From Lithodes maja (lineage: Eukaryota > Arthropoda > Malacostraca > Decapoda > Lithodidae): a stretch of 64,000 bases of DNA. A model generated the notes under the pieces. The model was not told the origin of the DNA, did no database searches, and saw only the letters and a program-made list of their open reading frames with translations. Shown here piece by piece: positions 32,201-43,085 of the stretch. A program made the position numbers and the translations under genes. Numbering within the stretch: the stretch's first letter is position 1; every line of letters starts with the position of its first letter. The stretch is taken from assembly GCA_037953745.1 (NCBI GenBank), contig JBAKBP010013034.1, forward strand, positions 1 through 64,000, read 5' to 3'.

Positions 32201-33175
32201 GGTCAAAAGGAGGACATTGAGCAGATTGGTAAGGTCGGCTGTGGTATCGCAGTGCCCGGTCGTCGCATAGCCTCCCAATGCTGCTCTAGTCTAATGCAAC
32301 AGCCCTACCATAGACCGACTGTATCTGGCCATGTCGCTGAAAGCGGTGATGCTGCGCAGGCAGATGTCGTCACAAGGAATGCGGGGGTGCGCATGTACGG
32401 TATCGGCGGGGAAGCCTTAGCAATAATGAACTGTGGGAGTGACTGCACGGGTGGTACTGATTGTCCCTCTCATGACCTGGCTGTTCTAGGGACGAAGGTG
32501 GAGAAGGAGGGAGACTACAGGTTAGAAGCTGCGGTCTCGGCTGGGTTGTGGGAGGGCACAAGGCATGTTGTTCGTGGAGACAGTGCAAGGCAGTTATTTA
32601 CTAGGCTATGGCAGTACTTTCGCATGTTTGTTGCTTCTCCAGGCCTGAGGTACGGGGTAGAATCCGACATGCAGGCTGGAGATAGTGCAAGGCTCAGTTT
32701 AATTCCCTGCCGTATAAATCCTGCTCGACAGCCTATGGTGCAAGCAGAGCTGGATTACGTGTGGACGAAGGATCTGAGAGATAAGGAATGTCGTGAGTGG
32801 TCGTTGCTTGTAACTTTGTCCGAGCGTGCTAAAGAGGTATGTGGTTTTGTTGTGGACGGGAGTACCTACCAGTGCAATGTTGTGCCTGACGGACTTAAGA
32901 ATGCACCAGCAACGTGTCAGAGCCTGATGAATGAAAGTGAAAAGGACGATGATGCGCTGGGGCATTTCGAGATCTATGTTCCAGCCTATGGTCCGGTCGG
33001 TGTAGTTTACCCAGATCATTACCCTCTCGAGATCTTGGACCAGTTTCACAATCGGAATATGAGGCTGACCAGGTGGTCACTAAGGTTATTGGTATATAAC
33101 CTGGACATAAGCCATATTGCCGGTTGTGACAACGAGGTTGCATGTGGTCGTTCAGGGGTATATGATCCTGGGTAA
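29285..33175 (+). CDS. Gag-protease protein with chimeric, catalytically dead Pol remnant
   Basis: A 1296-codon frame. Residues 1 to about 830 match element A: coiled coil (with a different number of 7-residue units), SCAN-like capsid, zinc knuckle (about 500-513), protease DTGAS at 587 and LLLGNDF. The integrase finger and core are deleted; the frame jumps from the pre-integrase NGAVE segment to CHVNL beyond it. Residues about 938-1000 (FKVGDEALAWLPGQGRPMAAK) look like a GPY/F integrase tail of another gypsy family, and about 1138-1177 (CRINPARQPMVQAELDY) like another family's RT start. A-type RT and RNase H scraps follow (LKNAPATCQSLMNE, VPAYGPVGVVYPDHYPL). YLDD is absent. The intact frame despite dead enzymes is notable; a working Gag and protease are plausible. 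Confidence 0.85.
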   Translation: MVNFSMSGPSTDEEREMLSEEVPLVTSEEDARLFVSKRYHVTEERLTGVNVYGLHLIAKVLGLSNVGGMSKGELISWVLRGRHGVSEERAFGGVPPQIPSHSTPTVPSTQLPEVSTLPQRDEHWKIGVPSGGAYGGSPVLAPPPSVVAAPSSGLSPEMIFKLELAKMENEARKQEMENEARKQEMENESRRHEKEMEAESRRYAIEAESRRYAIEAESRKQENETRRHEAELRYDTEKYCAQIDLDKTRAESTGIRMGREGQVREQSLSHLVKLVPAFSETEVTEFFNRFEKKCREHNWPEEKWAALVSSRLTGKGLKAYDALPLESCIDYPELKRAVLRAYELQPETYRLKFRGVTKTREATFLEHARDLKDALANWTRSEKAETAEQLTELFLLEQFYKCTGADMTLTIKEKNPKTLQEAAEMADLRLSLIRGCGSAQRSEAGNKGRDTPPPRVSDIHYANKYKSYDTKTDHKTNTVPFKKGPGPSQYQGKPRGELECYHCHEKGHFARVCPSKPPTAAVSLACNIGVSPKSSEFARGSSSEAEAQPMQKHLRGSNPAQDVFCDHRGRGCVMWAGRKHGVEVLRDTGASQTLMNNLTGYPINAARVVVVQGINATRSYPLVRLELEVDGVARELDVGIVEKLPVEGVDLLLGNDFAMPASEVLPLVVAERPADVSGGEQECVERCQAQPMACAVTRARAAIVSQPSPPSSDQQRNDQQEEAKAGVGFKSFDSAALLGDLVLAPMLESGEAPGPVTASEEVGQEETPRQQRYTRREKRVAQFDIGEGLGLLRKHLDRLVPSDICKLQLEDPEVQKCGNGAVEIKHEDGEACHVNLLEEFVRQPPEQPTVPALVCRGQGGEGEGGSRAQVEESRDCHVSAKQWAGDTSLVAVEALEHLPEQQCAALQHQLGSYPTGRAEPLSLTTRTVRDVPRAGRVNVKRPLASLFRWFKVGDEALAWLPGQGRPMAAKGGGQKEDIEQIGKVGCGIAVPGRRIASQCCSSLMQQPYHRPTVSGHVAESGDAAQADVVTRNAGVRMYGIGGEALAIMNCGSDCTGGTDCPSHDLAVLGTKVEKEGDYRLEAAVSAGLWEGTRHVVRGDSARQLFTRLWQYFRMFVASPGLRYGVESDMQAGDSARLSLIPCRINPARQPMVQAELDYVWTKDLRDKECREWSLLVTLSERAKEVCGFVVDGSTYQCNVVPDGLKNAPATCQSLMNESEKDDDALGHFEIYVPAYGPVGVVYPDHYPLEILDQFHNRNMRLTRWSLRLLVYNLDISHIAGCDNEVACGRSGVYDPG
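31228..31310 (+). other. conserved RNA hairpin in the protease coding region of B
   Basis: Inner 14-bp arms 31240-31253 and 31285-31298 with a 31-nt loop, and an outer CGTCG (31228-31232) with CGACG (31306-31310). It is retained although downstream pol was rearranged. Confidence 0.7.
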
Positions 33176-33649
33176 ATTGACACACGGGTAGCCTCCTGCT
33201 TTGGTTTGAGTAGTATTTTGCGCTTGGTGCTTGTTGGCTCGCGGTTGTAGCCCAGCGTATTGGGTCGTAAAGCAGGATTGTTGAGCGTTTGGTATAGAAG
33301 AAAATAGGCTGCCCTTATAGTGCAGCCGGAAAAAAACATATTAAAATATAAAAATCATATAAAAACTCTTTCTTTTTGATGAAGATAATTGTATAAGTTT
33401 GTCATAGCCTATAAGGTTTGAGTAGTCCACGAACTATCAAACGGCTGAGCTGCTGTAAGCTCGCTCTGGGAGCATGATATTGTGTCTTTTACTATTGTTG
33501 GGAGGAGTTATGAAATGTGAATTTTTTTTTTATAAGATGTGTTTTAGTGATAAACTCAGCGTTGTTTTAGTGCCATGCGGTCGCTGGGTGTGGGGGGTTT
33601 GATGGGGTTCTGTATATCAGATTTTAGCTCAGGGTTGAGCAAGTAAAAT

Positions 33650-33660
33650 CTTGGGGGAGG
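33650..33660 (+). other. polypurine tract of element B
   Basis: CTTGGGGGAGG immediately before the 3' LTR. It is preceded by about 470 bp of 3' untranslated sequence homologous to that of element A. Confidence 0.85.
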
Positions 33661-35501
33661 TGTGACGCATGTCGAGTATGAGCATGCTGTACAGAACGCC
33701 CAGTCAGGCCCCACTCTCGCTAGGATCGTCAGGGCAGGAACTTTGGCTGTAGTCTGTGTAGAGTTTCCTAACTCAGTTTATGTGAACCGTTGTACTATAA
33801 GTATTATCATTATGTATTTTGTTTTCTTCTGAGTCAACGAGTTCTATTTTATATCATTGTATATATGTATTGTGTGTGGGACTTATATATGATGATGAGA
33901 GAGAGAGTTATGTGGCGCCGGCCGGTGAGCGCGCCACGAGGTGTGTAGGCCTCACTCCCTCCTTCCTCCTCCCTTCCTCCCTTTCAGCGCGTGGGAAGTT
34001 CTTTGTCAATCCCAGATTGAGAGAGAATATGACGTCATGATTGCCAGTGGGCGGTCCTTAAGTAGTTTGAGATATGCCGCTAGAGGGCCGAGTATAAAAA
34101 GAGAGGTTTTTGCCACCATGCTTCAGAACTCATCAGGCAAAGCGACCTCTCATATCCCTTGCAACTATCGATATTCTTCCGACTGATGTGAACTTTCTCT
34201 ACTCTCTGAACAGCCTATTTTCTTCTCTTCTCGTCCCTTTTTAACCAATGACCCCTTTGGTGCAGATTTAGTCAGCCAAAGTATTATCGCTTGAGTTCTC
34301 ACGAGATAAGTGCCTGTTAGATAGCCTATTTTGGAAGGGTTAACTAGAATAGGATTGATTGATGTTTGTTGCACTCGTATATGTATTTCCCTGTGTACTA
34401 TTATTCATGTTCCTGTTTTCTGCTGGTTTAGGTAATGCTAGACTGGGATAGGGTTCCTCGAGTTGTGATTTCCTATGAGTGCTAGGTTGGTTGAACCAGC
34501 ACAATTGCAACGGAGACGTGGGAAGCCTAGGGGGTCTTTTTGATTGTGTACCGTGGGAGTTTAGCACTGTGTTGCGAGTGAGGGCTTTTGCCTGTGCCAC
34601 CCAACACTGTGCTATCTCATTTGCTTGACTTTGAGAGGATCGCCAGGAGAGAACCAGATACTAGTGATCTGGATCTCTCAAGAGAGCATCCCGTCAATTA
34701 CCGTAATTTGGCCGCACAGTCTTAAGGACCTCGCTAGGCTACGAGCCGCTTGCTCAGCCATTGTCTCTTAACCTTAGATATCCCAGCTAGACTTTGCTCG
34801 ACCAGCAGATACAGCATAGTATTGAAGCTTCTCCTTATGTATATTATTGTTTAAGCACTATTGATTTCATGTGTGGCACGCTTAGCTACTTCAGAGATTA
34901 GTGGCCCACGAGCACAATCTTAGTAGGCTATTGCCAGTGCATTGTCGGAGTACTTCTTCTTAATGTTTGCCATATCCTATTGCTTATTCTTATAATTCTT
35001 CTTATGTCAATTTAAAGCCTTTAATTACCAGTGAGTTATTCATTAAATTGCTGTTCAAAATCCGATACTTACTTCTTATGAGTATTCGAGAAGCATCTAA
35101 CTTATCAGAAGATTCCTTGCTTGATGCTCGAGGACTATTGTTTAACGTAACGTAATAGTGCCGATCCGAAGTAGAGGGTGGAGGACTTCTTAAGTTCTTA
35201 GTTCAAGGGTGGATTACTTCGGCTTCGGCCAACACTATTCTTTAGTGTTGTAGTACTTTCTTCTTTGTTTGATTGTTGACCAGACTAGATAACTCCCGTC
35301 TTGTTATTAGTCTGTTGTGTGAAACGCTAGTACCGAGTTCTTGTATACCCCGTTATAGCAGATAGAACTCTGGAGGGTAGTGGCGTTTTTTGTTCGGCTG
35401 GCAGTACTCTGGGGTTGGGATCGTGTGTTTCCGTTGTGGCAGCGAGCCATACTCGAGTCCTGTGTAAGAGCCCTAGTGTACCCGAGTGCCCGGTCGTAAC
35501 A
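33661..35501 (+). repeat. 3' LTR of element B
   Basis: 1841 bp, matching the 5' LTR over its full length by eye. It is followed by the GAAG duplication and then the rest of the C LTR. Confidence 0.95.
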
Positions 35502-35505
35502 GAAG

Positions 35506-36099
35506 TTAAAAAGGGTAGGGAAAAGAGGAAAAAAGGCTGTAAAGATAGTAGAGAAAGTTCACATCAGTCAGAAGAATATCTATAGTTAGCAAGGGAAATG
35601 AGAAGTCGCTCTGCCTAATGAGTTCTGATCAAAAAATGGCTAGACTTCCCTTTTTATACTCGGCCCTCTAGTGAGCCCAACGTGAACTACCAAGGACCGC
35701 CCACTGACAATCATTACATAATTTCTCTCTCTCAATCTGGGATAGACAAAGGCTTTCCCACGCACTGAGGGGAGGGGGGAGGGGGGGAGTGCTAATGAGT
35801 TAGGCCCACCTCCCGCATGGCGCACCCACTGACCCCCATTACGTAATCTCTCTCTCTCCTCTCATCATTACAAATAAGTTTTATACACAATACTTATAAC
35901 TAATGATATAAAATAGAACTCGTTGACTCAGATGAAAACAAAATACATATTCATAATACTTATAGTACAACGGCTCACATGAACTAAGTTAGGAAACTCT
36001 ACATAGACTACAGCCAAAGTTCCTGCCCTGACGATCCTAGCGAGAGTGGGGCATGACTAGGCGTTCTGTACAGCATGCTCACACTGGACATGCGTCACA
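35506..36099 (-). repeat. 3' LTR of element C, inner part
   Basis: The remaining 594 bp of the C LTR, resuming TTAAAAAGGG after element B and ending ATGCGTCACA next to the polypurine tract at 36100-36110 (CTTGGGGGAGG on the element strand). Confidence 0.93.
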
Positions 36100-36496
36100 C
36101 CTCCCCCAAGATTTTACTTGCTCAACCCTGAGCTAAAATCTGACAAACACAGAACCCCATCAAGCCCCTCACACCCAGCGACCGCATGGCACTAAAACAA
36201 AGCTGAGTTTATCACTAAAACACATCTTATTATTAAAAAAAAAATTCACATTTTATAACTCCTCCCAACAATAGCAAAAAGACACAATATCATGCTCCCA
36301 GAGCGAGCCCACAGCAGCTCAGCCGTTTGATAGTTCGTGGACTACTCAAACTCTATAGGGTATGACAAACTTATACAATTATCTATATCAGAAGAAAGAG
36401 TTTTTTTATGATTTTTATATTTTTAATATGTTTTTCCCGGCTGCACTATAAGGGCAGCCTATTTTACTCCACTCAAACCCACACACCTGTGATAGC

Positions 36497-39400
36497 CTAC
36501 GACTGATCATCCACCCTCGATAAACAATCCGCGATCACATTGTCACATCCAGCAATATGACGGATGTCCAGGTTATACTCCTGCAACATCAAAGACCACC
36601 TGGTCAGTCTCATATTGCGATTGTGAAATTGATTTAGGAATCTCAAAGGGTGATGATCAGTGTAGATAACCACGACTGGGCCATAGGCTGGAACATACAC
36701 CTCGAAGTGCCTGAGCGACAGCACAATCGCCAGTAATTCCTTTTCTATTGTAGAATATTTCTTTTGTGCAGCATTGAACTTCTTAGAAAAGAAACTTACT
36801 GGGTGTTCCACACCTTCATTGTCTGTCTGTAGCAAGACGGCACCAGCCCCCACACCACTAGCATCCGTTGCCAGCTGAAAAGGCCTGTTAAAGTCTGGGG
36901 CCCTGAGTATCGGGTGAGTACATAGCAAATGTTTCACCAAAGTGAAAGCCTTTTCACACTCAGGTGCCCACAAAAACTTTTTGTCTTTAGATAACAAATC
37001 TGTGAGGGGTGCCAACACCGTTGAGTAACCTTTTATGAAGCGTCTGTAGTAGCCTATCATACCCAAGAATCTCATAATCTGCTTCTTGGTTGTTGGGTGC
37101 GGAAATTTATTGATAGCCTGTACCTTGTTCTGAGGAGGGCACACCTGTCCCCTTCCCACTACAAACCCAAGGTACTGCACAATGGCTTTTACGAAGTCAC
37201 ACTTTGCCAAATTTACTACCAGACCTGCTTCACTAAGTTTCCGGAACAAGGTCTCAAGGTGCTCACAATGGCTCTCAAAGTCGTCATCATAAATGATTAC
37301 ATCGTCCAAATATACGGTGCAATTTGGAATGTCCTTTACAATTTCATTCATCAGGTTCTGAAACGTTGCTGGTGCATTCTTAAGTCCGTAAGGCATAACA
37401 TTGCACCGGTAGGTACTCCCGTCCACAACAAAACCACATACCTCTTTAGCACGCTCGGACAAAGGTACTTGCCAGTAACCTTTTACTAAATCTACTTTAC
37501 ACAAAAAACGAGCATTACCAATTTTGTCAACACTATCATCAACCCGAGGAAGAGGATATGGGTTAGTTGGAGTCAAACCGTTTAACCTACGGAAATCAAT
37601 ACAAAAGCGTACCTGGCCATCTGGCTTAGGCTGCAGTGTTACGGGGGAAGTCCATTTAACGGTGCCTTTCTCTATCAACCCTCTACTGAGCATATACTCC
37701 AACTCATCCCTCAGCGCTGGTAGTTTTATGGGGGGCACACGGTACGGGATTGACTTAAAGGGTAGATGGTCCCCCACGTCAACATCATGCATAGCCTGAG
37801 TAGTGAGGCCTGGGTGTTCAGCAAATACAGTGGGGTATGAACCGAACAACTGACGGATAGCATCAAACTGCGGCTCAGGCAAATGAGCTATAGCCTCGTC
37901 AGCCCTTAGGCTCGAGTTCCCCGCCCACTGATCCGCTGAAACATGTTGATCCCAGCTATCCTCCTCTGAAGCTTGACTGTCCCCCTCTCCTTCTCCACCA
38001 CGGCCGCAACAAGCCAACACAGGGACAGTGAGAGGCTCAGAGGGGCGCCTCACATACTCTTTAATAAGGTTCACGTGACATAACTGGTTCTTTTTCCTCC
38101 TGTCTGGAGTGGCAACAAGGTAATCTAAGTCTGAAATTTTTTCTACAATATTATAAGGTCCAGAGTACTTCGCAGAGAGGGGGTTACCAACCAAAGGCAA
38201 CAAAATTAATACCTCTTGTCCTACAGTGAACTTCCGGAGCCTCACTTTGCGATCATACCTGTCCTTCATCAAAGCTTGTGATTCTGTCAAATTTCTACCT
38301 CCCATCTCCAGACTCTTAAGCATGCGCTCACGGCTTTCAAGCACATACTTTAATAATGGACAAGGCTGCACAGTTCCCTCCCAAATTTCTTTCAGCATGT
38401 TAAGGGGGCCCCTGACACGGTGTCCAAAAATCAGCTCGTTTGGACTAAATCCCAGGCTCTCACCAGGCACCTCCCGAGCAGCAAACAGCACATAAGGCAA
38501 TCCAAGATCCCAATCAATACCGTTGTCAGCACAATAACACCTGAGCATGCTTTTAAGTGTAGCATGCCACCGCTCAAGCACCCCTTGACTCTCAGGGTGA
38601 TACGCTGACGATACTACTGCTCGTATCCCATGCTGTTGCATTGTTTGCTTGAACATGTTGGAGGTGAAATTAGATCCCTGATCAGACTGAATCTCCTCCG
38701 GGTACCCGTACCTTGAGAAGTACCACAACAAGTTACTGACTACCGTCTTAGCCATTCCATTTTTCATAGGGTATGCATCGGGGTATCTAGTGGCAACATC
38801 CATTATGGTTAACAAACATTTATTTCCAGCCTTAGTGGGAGGGAGTGGACCAACCATGTCAACAATAATTTTACTAAAGGGTGGCCCAATCACAGGAATA
38901 GGGTGTAACGGAGCCTTAGGAATAACTTGGTTCGGTTTCCCGACACGTTGACAAATATCACATGAGTTTATCCATGACTGCACATGAGACTTCATCCCCG
39001 GCCACCAAAACAATTTCCCCAAAGCCGCCACCGTTTTTCTCACCCCTAGATGTCCTGCCAGTGGTGTGTCATGCGCCAACCTCAGTAGGCTATCCCTGCA
39101 CTCCCGTGGCACCACCAACTGGTCCACTACTCCGGACCCCTTTTGCCAACTACGTTTAGGGTCTTGAAAACGCCTATAGAGGATGCCTTCTAAATAAAAA
39201 AAATCTCCCGGCTGTGCATCACCGTCCTCGTCGAGCTCCACAGCTCCATTAGCACACGTTTGGAGCTCAGGGTCCTCCAGTTGCAACCGACGTATATCTG
39301 AGGGTGCCAAGCGATCTAACTGCTCCCGGAGCAATGCATGACCTTCCCCGATACTGGGCTGCTCCCTCTGTCTCTCTCGATGTACATAACGTTGCTGTCG

Positions 39401-41657
39401 TGGAGACTCGTCATGCCCAGCCTCGTCACTCTCGATGACAGGCCCAGGGGCTACTCCAGAATTAAGTAATGGTGCTAATACTGAATCACCCAGGAGAGCC
39501 GCCGAGTCAAAACTCTTAAAACCAACTCCAGCTTTAGCCTCCTCCTGTTGATCGTTCCTCCGCTGGTCTGAAGACGGAGGACTAGGCTGTGACACTTTAG
39601 CTGCCCGAGCTCGGGTGACAACACACGCCATGGGTTGTGTCTGGCACCGCTCGACCCACTCTTGCTCTTCCCTACTCACGTCGGCCGGCCTCTTGGCAAC
39701 GACTAAGGGTAGAACCTCAGAAGCGGGCATTGCAAAGTCGTTGCCGAGAAGAAGGTCGACGCCCTCCACTGGCAGTTTCTCCACAATCCCGACATCCAAT
39801 TCACGTGCCACACCATCCACCTCCAACTCCAACCGCACCAGCGGGTATGACCGAGTTGCATTAATACCCTGCACCACTACCACCCGAGCCGCGTTTATAG
39901 GGTAGCCAGTCAAGTTTTTCATCAGAGTCTGGGAAGCACCTGTATCACGCAAGACCTCTACTCCATGCTTGCGCCCCGCCCACATCACGCAACCCCGCCC
40001 TCTATGGTCGCAAAAAACATCCTGAGCAGGGTTCAAGCCTCCCAGGTGCTTCTGCATTGGCTGTGCCTCAGCCTCTGACGAACTGCCCCGGGCAAACTCA
40101 GAAGACTTCGGAGACACACCAATGTTGCAGGCCAAAGACACAGCTGCTGTAGGTGGTTTGCTAGGACAGACTCTTGCAAAGTGCCCCTTTTTATGACATT
40201 GATAACACTCCAACTCCCCTTTGGGCTTCCCTTGGTACTGGGAAGGGCCCGGCCCCTTCTTAAATGGGACGGTGCTAGTCTTGTGGTCAGTCTTGGTATC
40301 ATGGCTCTTGTACTTGTTTGCATAAGGTATATCACTAACTCGGGGGGGTGGGGCGTCACGCCCCTTGTTACCTGCCTCACTACGCTGGGCAGACCCGCAC
40401 CCACGAATTAGTGATAGCCGGAGGTCAGCCATCTCAGCTGCCTCCTGTAGAGTTTTTGGGTTCTTTTCTTTAATAGTTAAAGTCATTTCTGCACCAGTAC
40501 ACTTATAAAACTGCTCCAGCAGAAACAGCTCAGTCAACTGTTCGGCCGTCTTAGCTTTCTCAGAACGTGTCCAGTTTGTAAGTGCATCTTTTAAGTCCCG
40601 GGCATGTTCAAGAAAGGTCGCCTCCCTAGTCTTTGTAACACCCCGAAACTTCAATCGATATGTTTCCGGTTGCAACTCGTATGCCCGTAGGACAGCTCTC
40701 TTCAATTCTGGGTAGTCAATGCAAGACTCTAAAGGCAGTGCATCATAAGCCTTCAGACCCTTACCCGTAAGTCTTGAGGAGACTAGAGCTGCCCACTTCT
40801 CTTCAGGCCAATTATGCTCCCTACACTTCTTCTCAAAACGATTAAAAAATTCTGTGACTTCAGTTTCACTAAATACCGGCACCAATTTGACTAAGTGGGC
40901 CAAGGACTGTTCTCTTACTTGGCCCTCACGGCCCATCCGAGTCCCTGTCGACTCTGCACGAGTCTTATCTAAATCTAATTTAGCACAATATTTCTCCGAG
41001 TCGTACCTAAGCTCAGCCTCATGCCTCCTAACCTCAATCTCATGCCTCCTCGTCTCATCCTCCTGCCTCCTGGTCTCATTCTCCTGCTTCCTAGCCTCAG
41101 CCTCAATCTCCTGCTTCCTAGCCTCAGCCTCAATTTCCTGCTTCCTAGCCTCAGCCTCAATCTTAGCAAGCTCAAGTCTAAATACCATATCTGGAGACAG
41201 GCAGGAAGAGGGAGCTGCCACTACTGAAGGAGGGGGGGGCAAAAACTGGGGAACCACCATGTGCACCACCCGAGGGCACTCCAATCTGCCAATTCTCATC
41301 CCTCTGTGGGAGAGTGCTAACCTCCGGTAACTGAGTGGACGACACTGTGGGAGTCGAGTGAGAGGGGACCTGGGGAGGAACCCCCCCAAACGCCCTCTCC
41401 TCCGAAACCCCATGTCGCCCACGCAACACCCAGGAAATCAGCTCCCCCTTGGACATCCCTACTACATTGGAAATGCCCAAAACCTTGGCTATCAGGTGCA
41501 AGCCATAAACATCCACCCCAGTCAGCCTCTCCTCCGTCACGTGGTACCGCTTACTCACAAAAACTCTAGCATCCTCCTCACTGGTTACTAACGGCACCTC
41601 TTCAAATGGCATCTCTCGCTCCTCGTCAGTGCTAGGGCACGACATACTGAAGTCCAC
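36497..41657 (-). pseudogene. Gag-Pol of element C, one frameshift
   Basis: Translation begins at 41657 (MDFSMSCPST, matching A) and stays in frame until a G run at 41232-41239. The run has eight Gs here against seven at the same place in A and B, so the frame shifts after about 140 codons. From there to 36497 the frame is open for over 1570 codons and keeps the coiled coil, SCAN-like capsid, zinc knuckle, DTGAS, D,D35E integrase motifs, YLDD and RNase H motifs. Catalytic residues all look normal. One indel in a homopolymer is the only break seen, so a sequencing error is a real alternative. Confidence 0.88.
39691..39749 (-). other. conserved RNA hairpin in element C, one mismatch
   Basis: Same position and 31-nt loop as in A, B and D. 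One arm (39691-39704) reads TCTTGGCAACGACT, giving a single mismatch to the other arm (39736-39749). Confidence 0.65.
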
Positions 41658-41742
41658 AAAAAAATTCTCGAGACAAAAGTGTTAAACTTCCTATGCAAGC
41701 ACTAATTACTAAATTAACTGGTGTCTCTTAAATGCTCTACTA

Positions 41743-42967
41743 CACTCTAACCTCCATTTAACGGATTCCGATTTAACGGATATCGGCAATAACGGTCAAA
41801 AAATGTAGGCCAGACACTGGACCCAGCAACGGACATAGTCCGTTGCTATAAAAAAGTTGGAGCAAAGTCCGTTGCTCTATCTATTTATCTCTCTAATGCA
41901 CCTACCTAAATCCCTTTTACATTAACATAACTATGTCTTATTTGGACTTTTTGTAATCTTTGAATAATTTCTAATATGATGGAATTGAAAAATATAATAT
42001 CCTTCCAGCACATAGATAAATAATAAATAAGATAGTCAACAAAATATTTCAACTCTCCCCTCCGTGCCAGCAGAGATGGAAGATTTACGTTTGATAGATT
42101 TTTTGTTTTGTTTTTTTCCCTCGATATACACACTCTTTCTATCTATCTATCTCTCTAATTCATCTACCTAAATCCCTTATACATTAACATAACTATGTCT
42201 TATTTGGACTTTTTGTAATCTTTGAATAATTTCTAATGTGATGGAATTGAAAAATATAATATCCTTCCAGCACATAGATAAATAATAAATAAGATAGTCA
42301 AAAAAATAGTTCAACCCTCCCCTCAGTCTAGGCTCCGAGACGGAAGATTTACATTTGGTAGATTTTTTGTTTTGTTTTTTCCCTCGATATACACACTCTT
42401 TCTATCTATCTATCTCTCTAATTCATCTACCTAAATCCCTTATACATTAACATAACTATGTCTTATTTGGACTTTTTGTAATCTTTGAATAATTTCTAAT
42501 GTGATGGAATTGAAAAATATAATATCCTTCCAGCACATAGATAAATAATAAATGAAATAGTCAACAAAATATTTCAACCCTCCCCTCCGTCTAGGCGCCG
42601 AGCTTACATTTGTGTCATTTTTGCTGATTATGAGTTGGTGGAAAATAAAATCTTTAATTCTATCATATCGGAAATGATTCACAGATTATATAGAGACCAA
42701 ATAATATACACTTTTAAGTGTGTTCAATAGTTTTGCATTATCAATAGGGTGTAGCACAAGGGATTACCAGGATTTATTTCAGGTACAGTAAAAAAAAGGA
42801 TGCATAACAGTTAAATGTCACGATCCAGACACCTGTACTCAACACCGGATTTTTCTCAAGGAATTTCCGGATTACATCCGGACTGGACAGTATTTAGCAG
42901 CAACGGACATTTAGCAGGAACGGACAGGTGCTTGTACGCATTTGTCCGTTAAATGGAGGGTCGAGTG
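41743..42967. mobile_element. 1225-bp TA-flanked MITE (pogo/Tigger-like ends)
   Basis: It sits in the leader of element C between TA (41741-41742) and TA (42968-42969). Element A has the uninterrupted CTCCTAATTGCC there. The 23-bp terminal inverted repeats (41743-41765 and 42945-42967, CACTCTAACCTCCATTT... ) match at 21 positions. A TA duplication and CACT/CCTCCATTTAACGG ends fit the Tc1/mariner superfamily, pogo/Tigger branch. No transposase is encoded. The centre holds three 262-bp tandem units. Confidence 0.85.
41885..42605. repeat. three 262-bp tandem units inside the MITE
   Basis: The marker ACATTAACAT occurs at 41919, 42181 and 42444, giving periods of 262 and 263. Each unit includes CTATCTATCTCTCTAAT, a Pu/Py-rich stretch and TTTTTTGTTTTG. 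Minus-strand frames of 60-80 codons recur with the units and show no known domain. Confidence 0.9.
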
Positions 42968-43071
42968 TAATTGCCATACAAAAAAAAATATTCTTCAATA
43001 TGCACGCTAAAATACAAACAAACAAATGTTGTACAACTCTGCAAAAATTTATACTGTTCACAAAATCCTAA

Positions 43072-43083
43072 GCAAGGTCGCCA
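43072..43083 (-). other. primer-binding site of element C
   Basis: TGGCGACCTTGC on the element strand, two bases from the 5' LTR, identical to A, B and D. Confidence 0.75.
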
Positions 43084-43085
43084 TT

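Larger units (their letters stand above)
27245..35501 (+). mobile_element. LTR retrotransposon B, non-autonomous Gmr1-like derivative
   Basis: An 8257-bp plus-strand element in the 3' LTR of C, flanked by GAAG (27241-27244 and 35502-35505). Both LTRs are 1841 bp and I saw no difference between them. Leader, primer-binding site and polypurine tract match element A. The coding region keeps Gag and protease but has lost integrase and the RT active site and carries foreign-looking gypsy segments. Identical LTRs show very recent movement, so enzymes must have come from another copy. Confidence 0.94.

Noticed and set aside
32815..33135. Functional RT or RNase H in element B
   Set aside because: Only scraps remain: no YLDD, a changed PYG and TDHH, and missing RNase H aspartate segments.
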